NCBI GenBank assembly: GCA_002696275.1
Contig: NZRO01000025.1
Location: forward strand, 9,062 to 63,955
Direction of reading: 5' to 3'
DNA: 54,894 nucleotides
From: Flavobacteriales bacterium
Lineage (GTDB): Bacteria; Bacteroidota; Bacteroidia; Flavobacteriales; BACL11
In this document: in pieces, positions 27,709 through 36,263 of the stretch
Layout of the letters: each line of letters begins with the position of its first letter
Position numbering within the stretch: position 1 is the first letter of the stretch
The notes under the pieces: generated by a model
Told to the model about the DNA's origin: nothing
Seen by the model: only the letters and a program-made list of their open reading frames with translations
Databases searched by the model: none
Program-made: the position numbers and the translations under genes

Positions 27709-30117
27709 ATGAGAAAATATTTTTCTTTTATATTAATTCTTATCTCAATTTCAGTATCTTATTCTCAGAAAATAAGCGGAACCGTAATAGATGTAAACAC
27801 TGAAGAACCACTAATAGGAGTAAATGTTATTATAAGCAACACAAACGGAACAACTACTAATATAGAAGGAGAATTTCAGATAGTTCTAAGTGAGGGAGAG
27901 AATACCATCACATTTAAATATATTGGATATGAAACTGTAGTAAAAAAGATAGATAAATATTCTAAATTTAACATAAAAATGAAGCCTGAAAGCCAACAAA
28001 TTGGTACTGTCGTTATTTCTGCTGGAAAGTTTGAACAAAAAATAGAAGAAATTACAGTTTCCATGGAGGTGATTAAGCCTAGTCTAATAGAAAATAAAAA
28101 TACTACTAATATTCAAACAGCTATGGACCAAGTTCCTGGTGTTAATATTACTGATGGTCAAGCAAATATTCGAGGTGGGAGCGGGTGGAGTTATGGAGCT
28201 GGAAGTAGAGTATTAGTAATGGTAGATGATATGCCTTTAATTTCAGGAGATGCCGGACAAGTACAATGGAAATTAATTGCTACAGAAAATATTAATCAGG
28301 TTGAGATTATAAAAGGAGCATCATCTGCACTTTACGGATCCTCAGCGCTTAACGGAGTAATCAACATAAGAACTTCTTTCCCTAAACTCTCTGAAATTGA
28401 AAAACATCCCTCAATTGGATATACTAAAATCAATACACATTTTGGATTTATAGATAACGCGAAGAGAGACGAGCTTAATTGGTGGGGTGATAGAAATCAA
28501 CGATTTTATGGCACTGAATTTTCTCACTCAAGAAAAATTGATAATCTTGATTTGACAATTGGAGGAAATTATTTTCAAGATGAAGGTTATAGAGAAGGTG
28601 AAATCACAGATAGATTTAGATGGAATTTAAATTCAAAATATTATTCAAAAATTTATACTGGATTAACTTACGGACTTAATGCAAATTTCCTTTACCAAAG
28701 TACTGGATCTGCAATTGTATGGAATGGGTTAGATCAAGCATATATCCCTCTAAATAATGAGATTACCACAACTAACGGAGACACATATAACATAGATCCA
28801 CATATCCAATACATCAACGAAAACAATACATTTGATCTTAAAACAAGATATTTAAAGGTGATTAATGACAATAGCACAAATGGGAATGATAACGACCAAG
28901 ATAATGAATCTGAAACATTTTTTAGTGATCTTAAATGGCAGAGAAAATTACCAAAAATAAACTTAGTTTTAACGAGTGGAACTACAAACGAGTTGACTCT
29001 AGCAAGGTCTGACTTGTTTCAAGGGAATAACTACAGACAAAATCACGCAATTTTTACACAATTAGATAAAAAAATCGGTAGATTAAATTTATCTTTTGGC
29101 GGGAGATATGAATACTTTAAAGTAGGTTCTGAACAAAAATATTATATTAATGGTGATTCAATTAATAGATATATTAGCGATAAACCTGTATTTAGAGCTG
29201 GAGCTAATTATCAATTAGCAGAAGCTACCTTTTTCAGAAGTTCTTGGGGGCAAGGTTTTCGATTCCCGTCAATGGCTGAAATGTTCATCTCTACCAATTA
29301 CTCAGGAATTGAAATCTATGCAAACCCTGAACTAAAACCTGAAAGTGGATGGAGCTCAGAAATTGGAATTAAACAAGGGCTAAAAGCAGGCAGTTGGTCT
29401 GGCTTTATCGATTTTGCTGCTTTTGTAATGCAATATGATGATATGATGGAATTTAATTTTGGAAATTGGGGAGATACTATAAATTATGCTCAAGATACCT
29501 TAACAAATGATCTTATCGTTGAAGGTGTAGGATTCAAATCTGTGAATGTTGGTAAGACAAGAGTTAGCGGAATAGAATTTTCACTTACTGGAACTGGAAA
29601 AATTTCAAAGGATTTAAATCTAAATGTACTTGCAGGGTACACATATATGAATACTAAATCTCTAGAGCCAAATGTAGTATATTATGAAAACTCATATTTT
29701 CTTACTAACGAAGGAATACTCATAGGTTCAAATACTGAATATCTAACATATAATAACTCTAGCTCAGACACAAGTGTCTTAAAATATAGATATAAACATG
29801 TGGCAAAATGTGATGTTGAAATCAACTACAAAAAATACTCTCTTGGAAGTAGTTTAAGATATAATGATTTCATGAAAAATATTGACTTAGCGTTTACTGA
29901 TCCAATAATAGGAACTTTTATTCCAGATATTAACGAAGCTAGAGATAAATATACTAATGGGGATTTTATCATTGATTTAAGAACTTCTTATCAATATAAT
30001 GATTTTGTAAAATTTTCATTGATCATTAACAATTTACTTAATCGAGAATATATGACAAGACCAGCAGACATGCAACCGCCAAGAACTATTGCTATACAGT
30101 GTAATATGAAAATTTAA
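27709..30117 (+). CDS. TonB-dependent outer-membrane receptor
   Basis: An 802-aa receptor for energy-dependent uptake of an unknown ligand. The start is set at ATG 27709 because it opens a proper signal peptide (MRKYFSFILILISISVSYSQ) and a promoter element lies within the longer ORF. Residues about 21 to 105 are a CarboxypepD_reg-like domain (KISGTVIDVNTEEPLIGVNV), typical of Bacteroidota. The plug spans about 125 to 225 (AMDQVPGVNITDGQANIRGG, IKGASSALYGSSALNGVINI). The rest is a barrel with the TonB-receptor closing region (SLIINNLLNREYMTRPADMQ). No SusD partner follows; instead kdsB starts in the stop codon (TAATG). The plug and barrel look like a siderophore/vitamin-type receptor rather than SusC, but the ligand is open. 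Confidence 0.92.
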   Translation: MRKYFSFILILISISVSYSQKISGTVIDVNTEEPLIGVNVIISNTNGTTTNIEGEFQIVLSEGENTITFKYIGYETVVKKIDKYSKFNIKMKPESQQIGTVVISAGKFEQKIEEITVSMEVIKPSLIENKNTTNIQTAMDQVPGVNITDGQANIRGGSGWSYGAGSRVLVMVDDMPLISGDAGQVQWKLIATENINQVEIIKGASSALYGSSALNGVINIRTSFPKLSEIEKHPSIGYTKINTHFGFIDNAKRDELNWWGDRNQRFYGTEFSHSRKIDNLDLTIGGNYFQDEGYREGEITDRFRWNLNSKYYSKIYTGLTYGLNANFLYQSTGSAIVWNGLDQAYIPLNNEITTTNGDTYNIDPHIQYINENNTFDLKTRYLKVINDNSTNGNDNDQDNESETFFSDLKWQRKLPKINLVLTSGTTNELTLARSDLFQGNNYRQNHAIFTQLDKKIGRLNLSFGGRYEYFKVGSEQKYYINGDSINRYISDKPVFRAGANYQLAEATFFRSSWGQGFRFPSMAEMFISTNYSGIEIYANPELKPESGWSSEIGIKQGLKAGSWSGFIDFAAFVMQYDDMMEFNFGNWGDTINYAQDTLTNDLIVEGVGFKSVNVGKTRVSGIEFSLTGTGKISKDLNLNVLAGYTYMNTKSLEPNVVYYENSYFLTNEGILIGSNTEYLTYNNSSSDTSVLKYRYKHVAKCDVEINYKKYSLGSSLRYNDFMKNIDLAFTDPIIGTFIPDINEARDKYTNGDFIIDLRTSYQYNDFVKFSLIINNLLNREYMTRPADMQPPRTIAIQCNMKI

Positions 30118-30848
30118 TGAGGATATTAGGAATCATTCCATCTCGATACAATTCTAGTAGATTTCCTGGCAAGCCACTTGCCAATATTTTAGGAAAAAGT
30201 ATGATACAACGAGTTTATGACCAGTCTCAAAAATGTAACTTGTTAAATAAGGTTGTTGTAGCTACTGATGATGAGCGTATTTCTTTTCATGTAAAATCTT
30301 TTGGAGGAAATGTTATGATGACATCCAAAAACCATAAAAGTGGAACAGATAGATGTGGAGAAGTCATAAGAAAGCTAGAGGAATATTACGATATTGTTGT
30401 TAACATTCAAGGAGATGAGCCTTTTATTAATCCTAATCAGATAACTCAATTATTAAAAATGTTTGAAAATACTAACATACAGATTGCAAGTTTGGCTAGA
30501 AAAATAGACAATTACGAAACATATTCCAACATTAATATAGTAAAAGTTTTTTTTGATGAGAAAAATATTGTAAAAGGATTTGAAAGAGAATCAAAATTAA
30601 ATGAGGAAGACTTTGAGAATTATAACACCTATAAACACATTGGTATTTACGCTTTTAGGACAAACATTCTAAATGAAATTATAGATTTGAATCCTACAGA
30701 AAATGAAAAAAAATTAAATTTAGAACAATTAAGATGGATAGAAAATAAATATTCTATTCATATAGGAATCACTGAGATTGACTCTTTATCGGTCGATAAG
30801 ATAGAAGATATTGAAAAGATTAGCGAGTTTCATTTAAAAAATGACTAA
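30117..30848 (+). CDS. kdsB: 3-deoxy-manno-octulosonate cytidylyltransferase
   Basis: Activates Kdo to CMP-Kdo for lipopolysaccharide core synthesis. 243 aa. Signatures: GIIPSRYNSSRFPGKPLANI, VVATDDERISFHVKSFGG, TSKNHKSGTDRCGEVI, VVNIQGDEPFINPNQI and YKHIGIYAFRTNIL. The ATG overlaps the TonB-receptor stop by 1 nt. The kdsB stop codon TAA forms the first bases of the -7 element of the next gene. Confidence 0.96.
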   Translation: MRILGIIPSRYNSSRFPGKPLANILGKSMIQRVYDQSQKCNLLNKVVVATDDERISFHVKSFGGNVMMTSKNHKSGTDRCGEVIRKLEEYYDIVVNIQGDEPFINPNQITQLLKMFENTNIQIASLARKIDNYETYSNINIVKVFFDEKNIVKGFERESKLNEEDFENYNTYKHIGIYAFRTNILNEIIDLNPTENEKKLNLEQLRWIENKYSIHIGITEIDSLSVDKIEDIEKISEFHLKND

Positions 30849-30853
30849 TTTTG
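30846..30853 (+). promoter_or_regulatory. -7 promoter element overlapping the kdsB stop, 5 nt before the HU/SPOR gene
   Basis: TAATTTTG then CCTTA then ATG 30859. Exact TAnnTTTG match whose first three bases are the kdsB stop codon; the 5-nt gap predicts a leaderless or almost leaderless transcript. Confidence 0.55.
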
Positions 30854-30858
30854 CCTTA

Positions 30859-31797
30859 ATGAATAAAACAATATCTAAATATATATCGGAACTTTTATTT
30901 CTCCATGACTGTGTTATAATTCCTCAATTTGGAGGATTTATTGGAAATAATAAATCAGCAATTTTAAATGAAACAACAGGAATAATTTCTCCTCCATCTA
31001 AAGAAATTTTATTTAATCCAAATCTAAAAACCAATGATGGATTATTAATAAATCATATTTCTAACTCTGAAGGGATTTCTAATATTGAAGCTCGAGATTT
31101 AGTAATCAATTATGTGTCGCTCATAAATGATAAGCTTAAAAAAATCCGTACATTTAGAATTAAAAATGTAGGGTTACTATCTTTAGGTACAGATGATAAT
31201 ATATTATTTTTACAAGACTCTTTTACAAATTACAATCTAGAATCCTTTGGTCTAAATTCTCAAAAAACAAAAAAGGTAAATCATATTGAAAAGAAAATTG
31301 AAGTAATAACCGCTCCAATATCTACTAAAAAAGGAAGAGCAAAAATATGGAGAGCAGCAGCGATCTTATTACCAATAATAGGTTTATCTTTAGTTAGCAT
31401 TACACAGGAGGAAAAAATTGAAAAAGTGTATGCTAATATGTCTAGTTTCAAATTGTTCTCTATTTCAGAAAAAATCCCAATCTTAGAGAAAAATAAAGAG
31501 GAAATTTTTGAGATAACTATTACTACAGAAGAAACTAAAAACACTAGCGTAGCAGAACATCCAAAAATTATAGAAAAGAAGTTTTACCTGGTAGCGGGAG
31601 CTTTCAATAATGAACGAAATGCTAATAATCTAATGAATAAATTACAATCAGAAAATTTTAATTCTGAAATTATTGGGACAAATAAAAACGGGCTTATACG
31701 TGTTTCTTATGATAGTTTTATTTCAAAAGAAGAAGCTCTAATAGCATTAGAAAAATTAAAATTAAAAAATAAATCTAGCTGGATTTTATCATTATAA
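30859..31797 (+). CDS. HU-CCDC81 and SPOR domain protein
   Basis: A 312-aa Bacteroidota-type protein. Residues 1 to about 110 are the HU-CCDC81 region (ISELLFLHDCVIIPQFGGFI, followed by NETTGIISPPSKEILFNPNL). A single membrane helix lies at about 165-182 (IWRAAAILLPIIGLSLVSI). The C-terminal 75 residues are a SPOR domain (FYLVAGAFNNERNANNLMNK), which in other bacteria binds denuded peptidoglycan at division sites. It therefore probably spans the inner membrane with a cytoplasmic, possibly DNA-binding-derived module and a periplasmic wall-binding module. ATG 30859 is preferred over 30841 because of the family N-terminus and the promoter element lying between them. A thioesterase gene follows after 1 nt. 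Confidence 0.88.
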   Translation: MNKTISKYISELLFLHDCVIIPQFGGFIGNNKSAILNETTGIISPPSKEILFNPNLKTNDGLLINHISNSEGISNIEARDLVINYVSLINDKLKKIRTFRIKNVGLLSLGTDDNILFLQDSFTNYNLESFGLNSQKTKKVNHIEKKIEVITAPISTKKGRAKIWRAAAILLPIIGLSLVSITQEEKIEKVYANMSSFKLFSISEKIPILEKNKEEIFEITITTEETKNTSVAEHPKIIEKKFYLVAGAFNNERNANNLMNKLQSENFNSEIIGTNKNGLIRVSYDSFISKEEALIALEKLKLKNKSSWILSL

Positions 31798-31798
31798 C

Positions 31799-32308
31799 AT
31801 GACTCCAAAAACTCCTTCAGAATCTAAAACAATTCAAACAGAAATTGTGCTTCCTAACGACACAAACAATTTAAATAATCTTATGGGGGGTAGGTTATTA
31901 CATTGGATGGATATTGTTGCAGCAGTTACTGCACAAAGACATTCTGGCAGAACTTGCGTCACCGCATCAGTTAACAATGTGTCTTTTGGTCATCCTATTC
32001 CACGAGCAAGCATTGTGACATTAGAAGCAAATATTTCTAGATCTTTCAACTCTTCCATGGAAATCATCATTGATGTTTGGACAGAAGATACTCAATCTGG
32101 AATTAAGACAAAATGCAATGAGGCTATTTATACATTTGTTGCTGTTGGCAACATGAATAAACCTACAGCAGTACCAGAAGTTAAACCTGAAACTGAAAAA
32201 GAGAAAGAACGATTTGAAGCAGCTCTTAGAAGAAAGCAGTTATCATTAATTTTAGCTGGAAAAATGAAAGCTAAAGACGCTACAGAGCTGAAAGCTTTAT
32301 TTAAATAA
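31799..32308 (+). CDS. Acyl-CoA thioesterase (hotdog fold, YciA/BACH type)
   Basis: Hydrolyses acyl-CoA to free acid and CoA. 169 aa, single hotdog domain. The signature NNLNNLMGGRLLHWMDIVAA carries the Asp typical of the active site, followed by RTCVTASVNNVSFGHPIPRA and a conserved ESxxxS-like region (ANISRSFNSSMEIIIDVWTE). The C-terminus is a charged helix (EKERFEAALRRKQLSLIL). It begins 1 nt after the HU/SPOR gene and overlaps the convergent glycosyltransferase by 12 bp. Chain-length preference is unknown. Confidence 0.9.
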   Translation: MTPKTPSESKTIQTEIVLPNDTNNLNNLMGGRLLHWMDIVAAVTAQRHSGRTCVTASVNNVSFGHPIPRASIVTLEANISRSFNSSMEIIIDVWTEDTQSGIKTKCNEAIYTFVAVGNMNKPTAVPEVKPETEKEKERFEAALRRKQLSLILAGKMKAKDATELKALFK

Positions 32309-33244
32309 AGACACATCTATATCTTTCATACATTTAAAATGTCCTTTAGGACATTTACTCTTTCCATGTCGATGACATGGTCTGCATTTGAGATTCTCTA
32401 TCTGTATAATTTTATTATTTTGATTTGGCAAATATGGAGTAAATCCCAATCGCGGATCTGTTCCTCCAAAAACTGAAATTATTTTCATTTTAAAAGCAGA
32501 TGCGATATGCATCATACCAGTATCATGAGTAATTAGGTATTTAGAGTTTTTTACAATATATGCTGACTGATTAATTGTAAAATGACCGCAAGTATTTATA
32601 ACATTATCACATTGTGCGGCAATTCTTTCGCCCCTTAGATAATCTTCTTTACCGCCTACTAATATTACTTGTTTATCTTGATTGTTGCATATCTTAATTA
32701 TCTTGTCCGTTGGCAATACCTTTGTAAAATGTGTACCTCCAATAGCAAACGAAACATATTCAGAATTATAAATACTTATATCTACTTTATCTTTCTCATC
32801 CAAGAAGAAGTCTAATCCTTCTCCATCTTGTTTTATTCCAAGAGGTTTTATAGAGTCATAATATCTATCAACAGTATGTTTATTACTCAGCATATCAACT
32901 CCAAATTTTACTAAAAGAAACTTTTTGAAGTTTTGCTTGTTATATGACAAATAATTATCTGCCACTGTTCTCAATTTAGAAGATCTTAAATTCTTGTGCA
33001 AATCAATAAGATAATTATATTTTTCATTCTTTAAGCTATCCAAAATCTCATTAGTTGAGCTATTAATGGAATATACCTTGTCAATATAAGGGTTGTTCTG
33101 TACAATAATTTTATAAATATCTTTAGTGATAAAATGTACTTCTGCTGAAAGCTCCTGTTTTAAACATCTTACTATTGGAGAACTAAGAACAATATCACCA
33201 ATAGAGCTAAATCTAACTACTAATATTTTTAATGATTTTTGCAC
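32297..33244 (-). CDS. Glycosyltransferase family 9 (heptosyltransferase-like)
   Basis: A 315-aa GT9 enzyme of the ADP-heptose:LPS heptosyltransferase type. The N-terminal Rossmann motif is LKILVVRFSSIGDIVLSSP; the nucleotide-sugar site includes YLITHDTGMMHIASAFKMKI and VFGGTDPRLGFTPY. A Cys/His cluster near the end (CRPCHRHGKSKCPKGHFKCM) is a feature I associate with Bacteroidota members. The start codon is GTG; no in-frame ATG precedes the GT9 motif. The sugar and acceptor are uncertain, though LPS/LOS core is the likely target and kdsB lies 1.4 kb away. It ends inside the thioesterase gene (12-bp convergent overlap). Confidence 0.88.
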   Translation of the reverse strand: MQKSLKILVVRFSSIGDIVLSSPIVRCLKQELSAEVHFITKDIYKIIVQNNPYIDKVYSINSSTNEILDSLKNEKYNYLIDLHKNLRSSKLRTVADNYLSYNKQNFKKFLLVKFGVDMLSNKHTVDRYYDSIKPLGIKQDGEGLDFFLDEKDKVDISIYNSEYVSFAIGGTHFTKVLPTDKIIKICNNQDKQVILVGGKEDYLRGERIAAQCDNVINTCGHFTINQSAYIVKNSKYLITHDTGMMHIASAFKMKIISVFGGTDPRLGFTPYLPNQNNKIIQIENLKCRPCHRHGKSKCPKGHFKCMKDIDVSLFK

Positions 33245-33269
33245 GAGTGTAAAACTAAATAAATTATCC

Positions 33270-33277
33270 TAATTTTG
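33270..33277 (+). promoter_or_regulatory. -7 promoter element 4 nt before tatD
   Basis: TAATTTTG then CAGT then ATG. Exact TAnnTTTG match; the same CAGT spacer occurs before rbfA. Predicts a leaderless tatD-ansA mRNA. Confidence 0.6.
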
Positions 33278-33281
33278 CAGT

Positions 33282-34055
33282 ATGAACTTTATAGATACTC
33301 ACACTCATCTTTATTCTAATAAATTTACAAACGATAGAAATGATGTTATTAATAACGCAATTCAATCAGGAGTTTTAAAAATGTTTCTTCCAAACATTAG
33401 TTCTGAATATACTAACTCTATGTTAGAATTGTGTAAAAAGTTTCCTGAAAATTGTTTCCCAATGATGGGCTTACATCCGTGTGATGTGAAAATCCAATCT
33501 ATGGAGAAAGAACTACTACATGTAGAGGAAATGCTACAAAAAGAAAAATTTATTGCTGTTGGAGAAATAGGATTAGATTTATACTGGGATAAAAGTACTT
33601 TAGATATACAAAAAGAATCATTCCGTTTTCAAATAGAATTAGCTAAAAAATACAAACTACCAATAGTAATTCATGTAAGAGATTCTTTCTCAGAAGCAAT
33701 TGAAATTGTTGAAGAATTAAACGATGAAAATTTAAGTGGAGTTTTTCATTGTTTTACTGGAGATAACGAACAAGCAAATAGAGTAATTGATTTACAAAAT
33801 TTTTTCCTTGGCATCGGTGGTGTATTGACATTTAAGAACTCAGGATTAGACAAAACAATCTCACAAATTGATATCAAACACCTCTTGTTAGAAACAGACG
33901 CTCCTTATTTAACTCCTTCTCCATACAGAGGAAAGAGGAATGAAAGTAAATATATTGTAAATATTGCTGAAAAACTTGCTGAAATCAAAGGTATAAGTAT
34001 TAATGAAGTTGGAGAACTAACAACTAAAAACGCAAGAAATTTATTTAAGTTATAA
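33282..34055 (+). CDS. tatD: TatD-family metal-dependent DNase
   Basis: A 257-aa TIM-barrel hydrolase. Metal ligands are visible in FIDTHTHLYS (HxH), AVGEIGLDLYWDKST (Glu), PIVIHVRDSF (His), FHCFTGDNEQ (His) and LLETDAPYLTPSPYRGKRNE (Asp). Homologues act as 3'-5' DNases linked to DNA repair and degradation. The stop codon overlaps the ansA start by 1 nt (TAATG), so tatD-ansA is coupled, a frequent pairing in Flavobacteriales. Confidence 0.94.
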   Translation: MNFIDTHTHLYSNKFTNDRNDVINNAIQSGVLKMFLPNISSEYTNSMLELCKKFPENCFPMMGLHPCDVKIQSMEKELLHVEEMLQKEKFIAVGEIGLDLYWDKSTLDIQKESFRFQIELAKKYKLPIVIHVRDSFSEAIEIVEELNDENLSGVFHCFTGDNEQANRVIDLQNFFLGIGGVLTFKNSGLDKTISQIDIKHLLLETDAPYLTPSPYRGKRNESKYIVNIAEKLAEIKGISINEVGELTTKNARNLFKL

Positions 34056-35053
34056 TGAAAAATGTATTACTAATATATACTGGAGGAACAATTGGAATGC
34101 AAAAAGAGAAAGAATCTAGTTCTTTAAAACCTGTTGATTTTAAAAAGCTTACTTCTTCTCTTCCTGAACTTCAAAATCTAGAACTTAGAGTGCACCATAC
34201 ATCATTAAAAAAGGTTATTGATTCCTCTAATATGGATAAAAATTATTGGAGGGAGATTGCTGAAATTATACAATTACATTACGAATCAATGGATGGTTTT
34301 GTAGTTCTACATGGATCAGACACTATGGCATACACCGCCTCTGCTCTAAGCTTTATGATAGAAGGATTGAATAAAGCAATTGTTTTTACTGGAAGTCAAA
34401 TTCCAATAGGATCCCGAAGAACCGACGCAAAAGAAAATCTTATTACTTCAATTGAAATAGCTGTTAGTGGGAAAATAACAGAAGTATGTATTTATTTCGA
34501 AAACAAATTACTAAGAGGGAATAGAACAGTAAAAGTAAACTCAGAACAATTTGAAGCCTTTGATTCCCCTAATTATCCTCCACTTGCAGATGTTGGAATA
34601 AGCATAAAATATGACGATAATAATTTGCTTAAATCTGACAAATTAGACTTAAAAATTAACACTAATTTTTCAGATGATGTAGCTATTTTAAAACTTTTTC
34701 CTGGAATTACTAAAAAAGTAGTTTCAGCAATATTAGGATCTTCAAATAATATTATTTTAGAAACATTTGGAGCGGGAAATGCAACTAATAAAAAATGGTT
34801 TATTAATTTATTAAAAGTTACAATAGAAAAAGGAGTTTTTATTGTTAATTGTAGTCAATGTTTAACAGGATTAGTAAAACAAGGAGAGTATGAAACTAGT
34901 TCCGATTTAAATAAAATTGGTGTAGTTAGTTCAAAAGATATGACAACAGAATCTGCAATTACTAAGCTAATGTATTTAGATGGAATATGCTCAAGTTTGG
35001 AAGAAAAGAAAGATCTTTTTATAAAATCATTGAGAGGAGAAATTAGCAACTAA
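34055..35053 (+). CDS. ansA: Type I (cytoplasmic) L-asparaginase
   Basis: Hydrolyses asparagine to aspartate and ammonia. 332 aa, no signal peptide, so type I and cytoplasmic. Both catalytic threonine motifs are present: LLIYTGGTIGMQKEKE at the N-terminus and FVVLHGSDTMAYTASALSFM at about 88-107. The C-terminal domain carries LETFGAGNATNKKW and VNCSQCLTG, typical of the allosteric half of this family. Substrate could include glutamine at low rate. Confidence 0.94.
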   Translation: MKNVLLIYTGGTIGMQKEKESSSLKPVDFKKLTSSLPELQNLELRVHHTSLKKVIDSSNMDKNYWREIAEIIQLHYESMDGFVVLHGSDTMAYTASALSFMIEGLNKAIVFTGSQIPIGSRRTDAKENLITSIEIAVSGKITEVCIYFENKLLRGNRTVKVNSEQFEAFDSPNYPPLADVGISIKYDDNNLLKSDKLDLKINTNFSDDVAILKLFPGITKKVVSAILGSSNNIILETFGAGNATNKKWFINLLKVTIEKGVFIVNCSQCLTGLVKQGEYETSSDLNKIGVVSSKDMTTESAITKLMYLDGICSSLEEKKDLFIKSLRGEISN

Positions 35054-35060
35054 TTTTTTT

Positions 35061-35068
35061 TAGATTTG
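35061..35068 (+). promoter_or_regulatory. -7 promoter element for tRNA-Ser
   Basis: TAGATTTG, exact TAnnTTTG match, followed by CG and ending 10 nt before the mature tRNA 5' end. Confidence 0.6.
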
Positions 35069-35078
35069 CGAAAATTTT

Positions 35079-35165
35079 GGTGAGGTGGCCGAGTGGCTTA
35101 AGGCGCACGCTTGGAAAGCGTGTAAACGGGAAATCGTTTCGGGGGTTCGAATCCCTTCCTCACCG
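35079..35165 (+). tRNA. tRNA-Ser, anticodon GGA
   Basis: An 87-nt type II tRNA. The acceptor stem is GGTGAGG paired with CCTCACC (7 bp), discriminator G. The D arm contains GAGTGGCTTAAGGC. The anticodon stem CACGC/GCGTG surrounds TTGGAAA, giving anticodon GGA at 35113-35115, which reads UCC and UCU. The long variable arm includes ACGGGAAATCGT, and the T arm contains GGGGGTTCGAATCCC. The 3' CCA is not encoded (G then CAT), so it must be added by CCA nucleotidyltransferase. Confidence 0.97.
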
Positions 35166-35188
35166 CATATAATTCCTCTATTATATCT

Positions 35189-35220
35189 GGTAAAATAGAG
35201 TATGATTTTTTACCATTTTT
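35189..35220 (+). terminator. Possible terminator after tRNA-Ser
   Basis: GGTAAAA (35189-35195) pairs with TTTTACC (35208-35214), followed by ATTTTT. It competes with an overlapping hairpin CTCTATT/AATAGAG (35176-35200). GC content is low, so the assignment is tentative. Confidence 0.4.
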
Positions 35221-35250
35221 ACTATATTTCTTGTCCGTAGAGTTTTGTAG

Positions 35251-35763
35251 TTAATCTTTTTTTGCAGTGTTAGGTTTTTCATACACATAAAACTTTTTAA
35301 CTTTTCCATCAACAATCCAAGCGTCATGAATTTGAGAAACTTTAACTTTATTTGAGTCCACGATTAAAGTTAATTCATGACATGAAGTAACATATTGTTT
35401 TAATGTGTCATTTTCTGTTAATTTGTTAGCAATCATGTAATAAGTGCTCCAGTTTGGATTATTCTCATCAAACCACTTACTCAGGAACTCTATATGCTCT
35501 TCAGAACTATTAAACTCTCCACCAGGTGTTAAAATTTTAATATCTTCATGATTTAAATTTTTAATTGTCTCTAAATCTTTATTGTTGTGAGCTGTTACAT
35601 ATCTTTCCCAGACTTCAATTGTTGACAAATCTCCAGCGTTTAGAGGTACTCTTTCTCCACTTTTTAGAATTTCATATCCAATTTTTATGTCCTGATTTTT
35701 CTTTGAACCAGATCCACAAGAAGCGAATAAAAGACCAATAGCTATATATAATATTTTTTTCAT
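35251..35763 (-). CDS. Lipoprotein with probable NTF2/SnoaL-like fold
   Basis: A 170-aa protein with a lipoprotein signal peptide (MKKILYIAIGLLFASCGSGS; the cysteine in FASC is the lipidation site). After a short linker the domain WERYVTAHNNKDLETIKNLN followed by HEDIKILTPGGEF resembles SnoaL-like/NTF2-like domains, small cone-shaped folds used by binding proteins and some enzymes. No catalytic residues can be assigned. It stands alone, convergent with tRNA-Ser; I see no matching -7 element. Confidence 0.75.
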   Translation of the reverse strand: MKKILYIAIGLLFASCGSGSKKNQDIKIGYEILKSGERVPLNAGDLSTIEVWERYVTAHNNKDLETIKNLNHEDIKILTPGGEFNSSEEHIEFLSKWFDENNPNWSTYYMIANKLTENDTLKQYVTSCHELTLIVDSNKVKVSQIHDAWIVDGKVKKFYVYEKPNTAKKD

Positions 35764-35814
35764 TTAATTAATTTTTTCATTATCTTGTTTTAATAAGAGT
35801 AAACATATTCAAAA

Positions 35815-36261
35815 TTACTTTAAAATTTGTTCTGTATGTTCTTTAGTTTTTACCTTGGTAATGATGTCTTCTATTACCCCATTTTCATCTATTATAAAAG
35901 TTGTACGCATTATTCCCATATACTCCTTACCCATAAACTTTTTAGGACCCCATACTCCAAAAGAATTTAGCACTTCTTTTCTTTCATCTGAAATAAGCGG
36001 AAAAGGCAAATCGTATTTTTCAATAAATTTTTGGTGTTTTTCAGGGCTATCAGCAGAACATCCGATTACTATGTAACCATTATCTAGAAATTGCTGATAA
36101 TTATCTCTCAAATTACATGACTGAGCAGTACAACCTGGAGTCATGTCTTTTGGATAGAAGTATAAAATAATTTTTTTTCCAAGAAATTGTTTTAACGTTA
36201 TCTTTTCTCTATTTTGATCAATAGAGTTTATTTCTGGTGCTTTGTCTCCAATTTTTATCAT
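35815..36261 (-). CDS. bcp: Thioredoxin-dependent peroxiredoxin, BCP/PrxQ type
   Basis: Reduces hydroperoxides using thioredoxin. 148 aa. The peroxidatic Cys44 and resolving Cys49 are in KDMTPGCTAQSCNLRDNY, the five-residue spacing of the BCP/PrxQ class. It follows hpd by 2 nt, so it belongs to the hmgA-hpd-bcp unit; co-expression with two oxygen-using dioxygenases fits a protective role, an inference from position. Confidence 0.94.
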   Translation of the reverse strand: MIKIGDKAPEINSIDQNREKITLKQFLGKKIILYFYPKDMTPGCTAQSCNLRDNYQQFLDNGYIVIGCSADSPEKHQKFIEKYDLPFPLISDERKEVLNSFGVWGPKKFMGKEYMGIMRTTFIIDENGVIEDIITKVKTKEHTEQILK

Positions 36262-36263
36262 AA

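Noticed and set aside
35079-35165. tRNA-Ser as an integration site for a mobile element
   Set aside because: No integrase, no direct repeat of the tRNA 3' end and no foreign-looking genes on either side.
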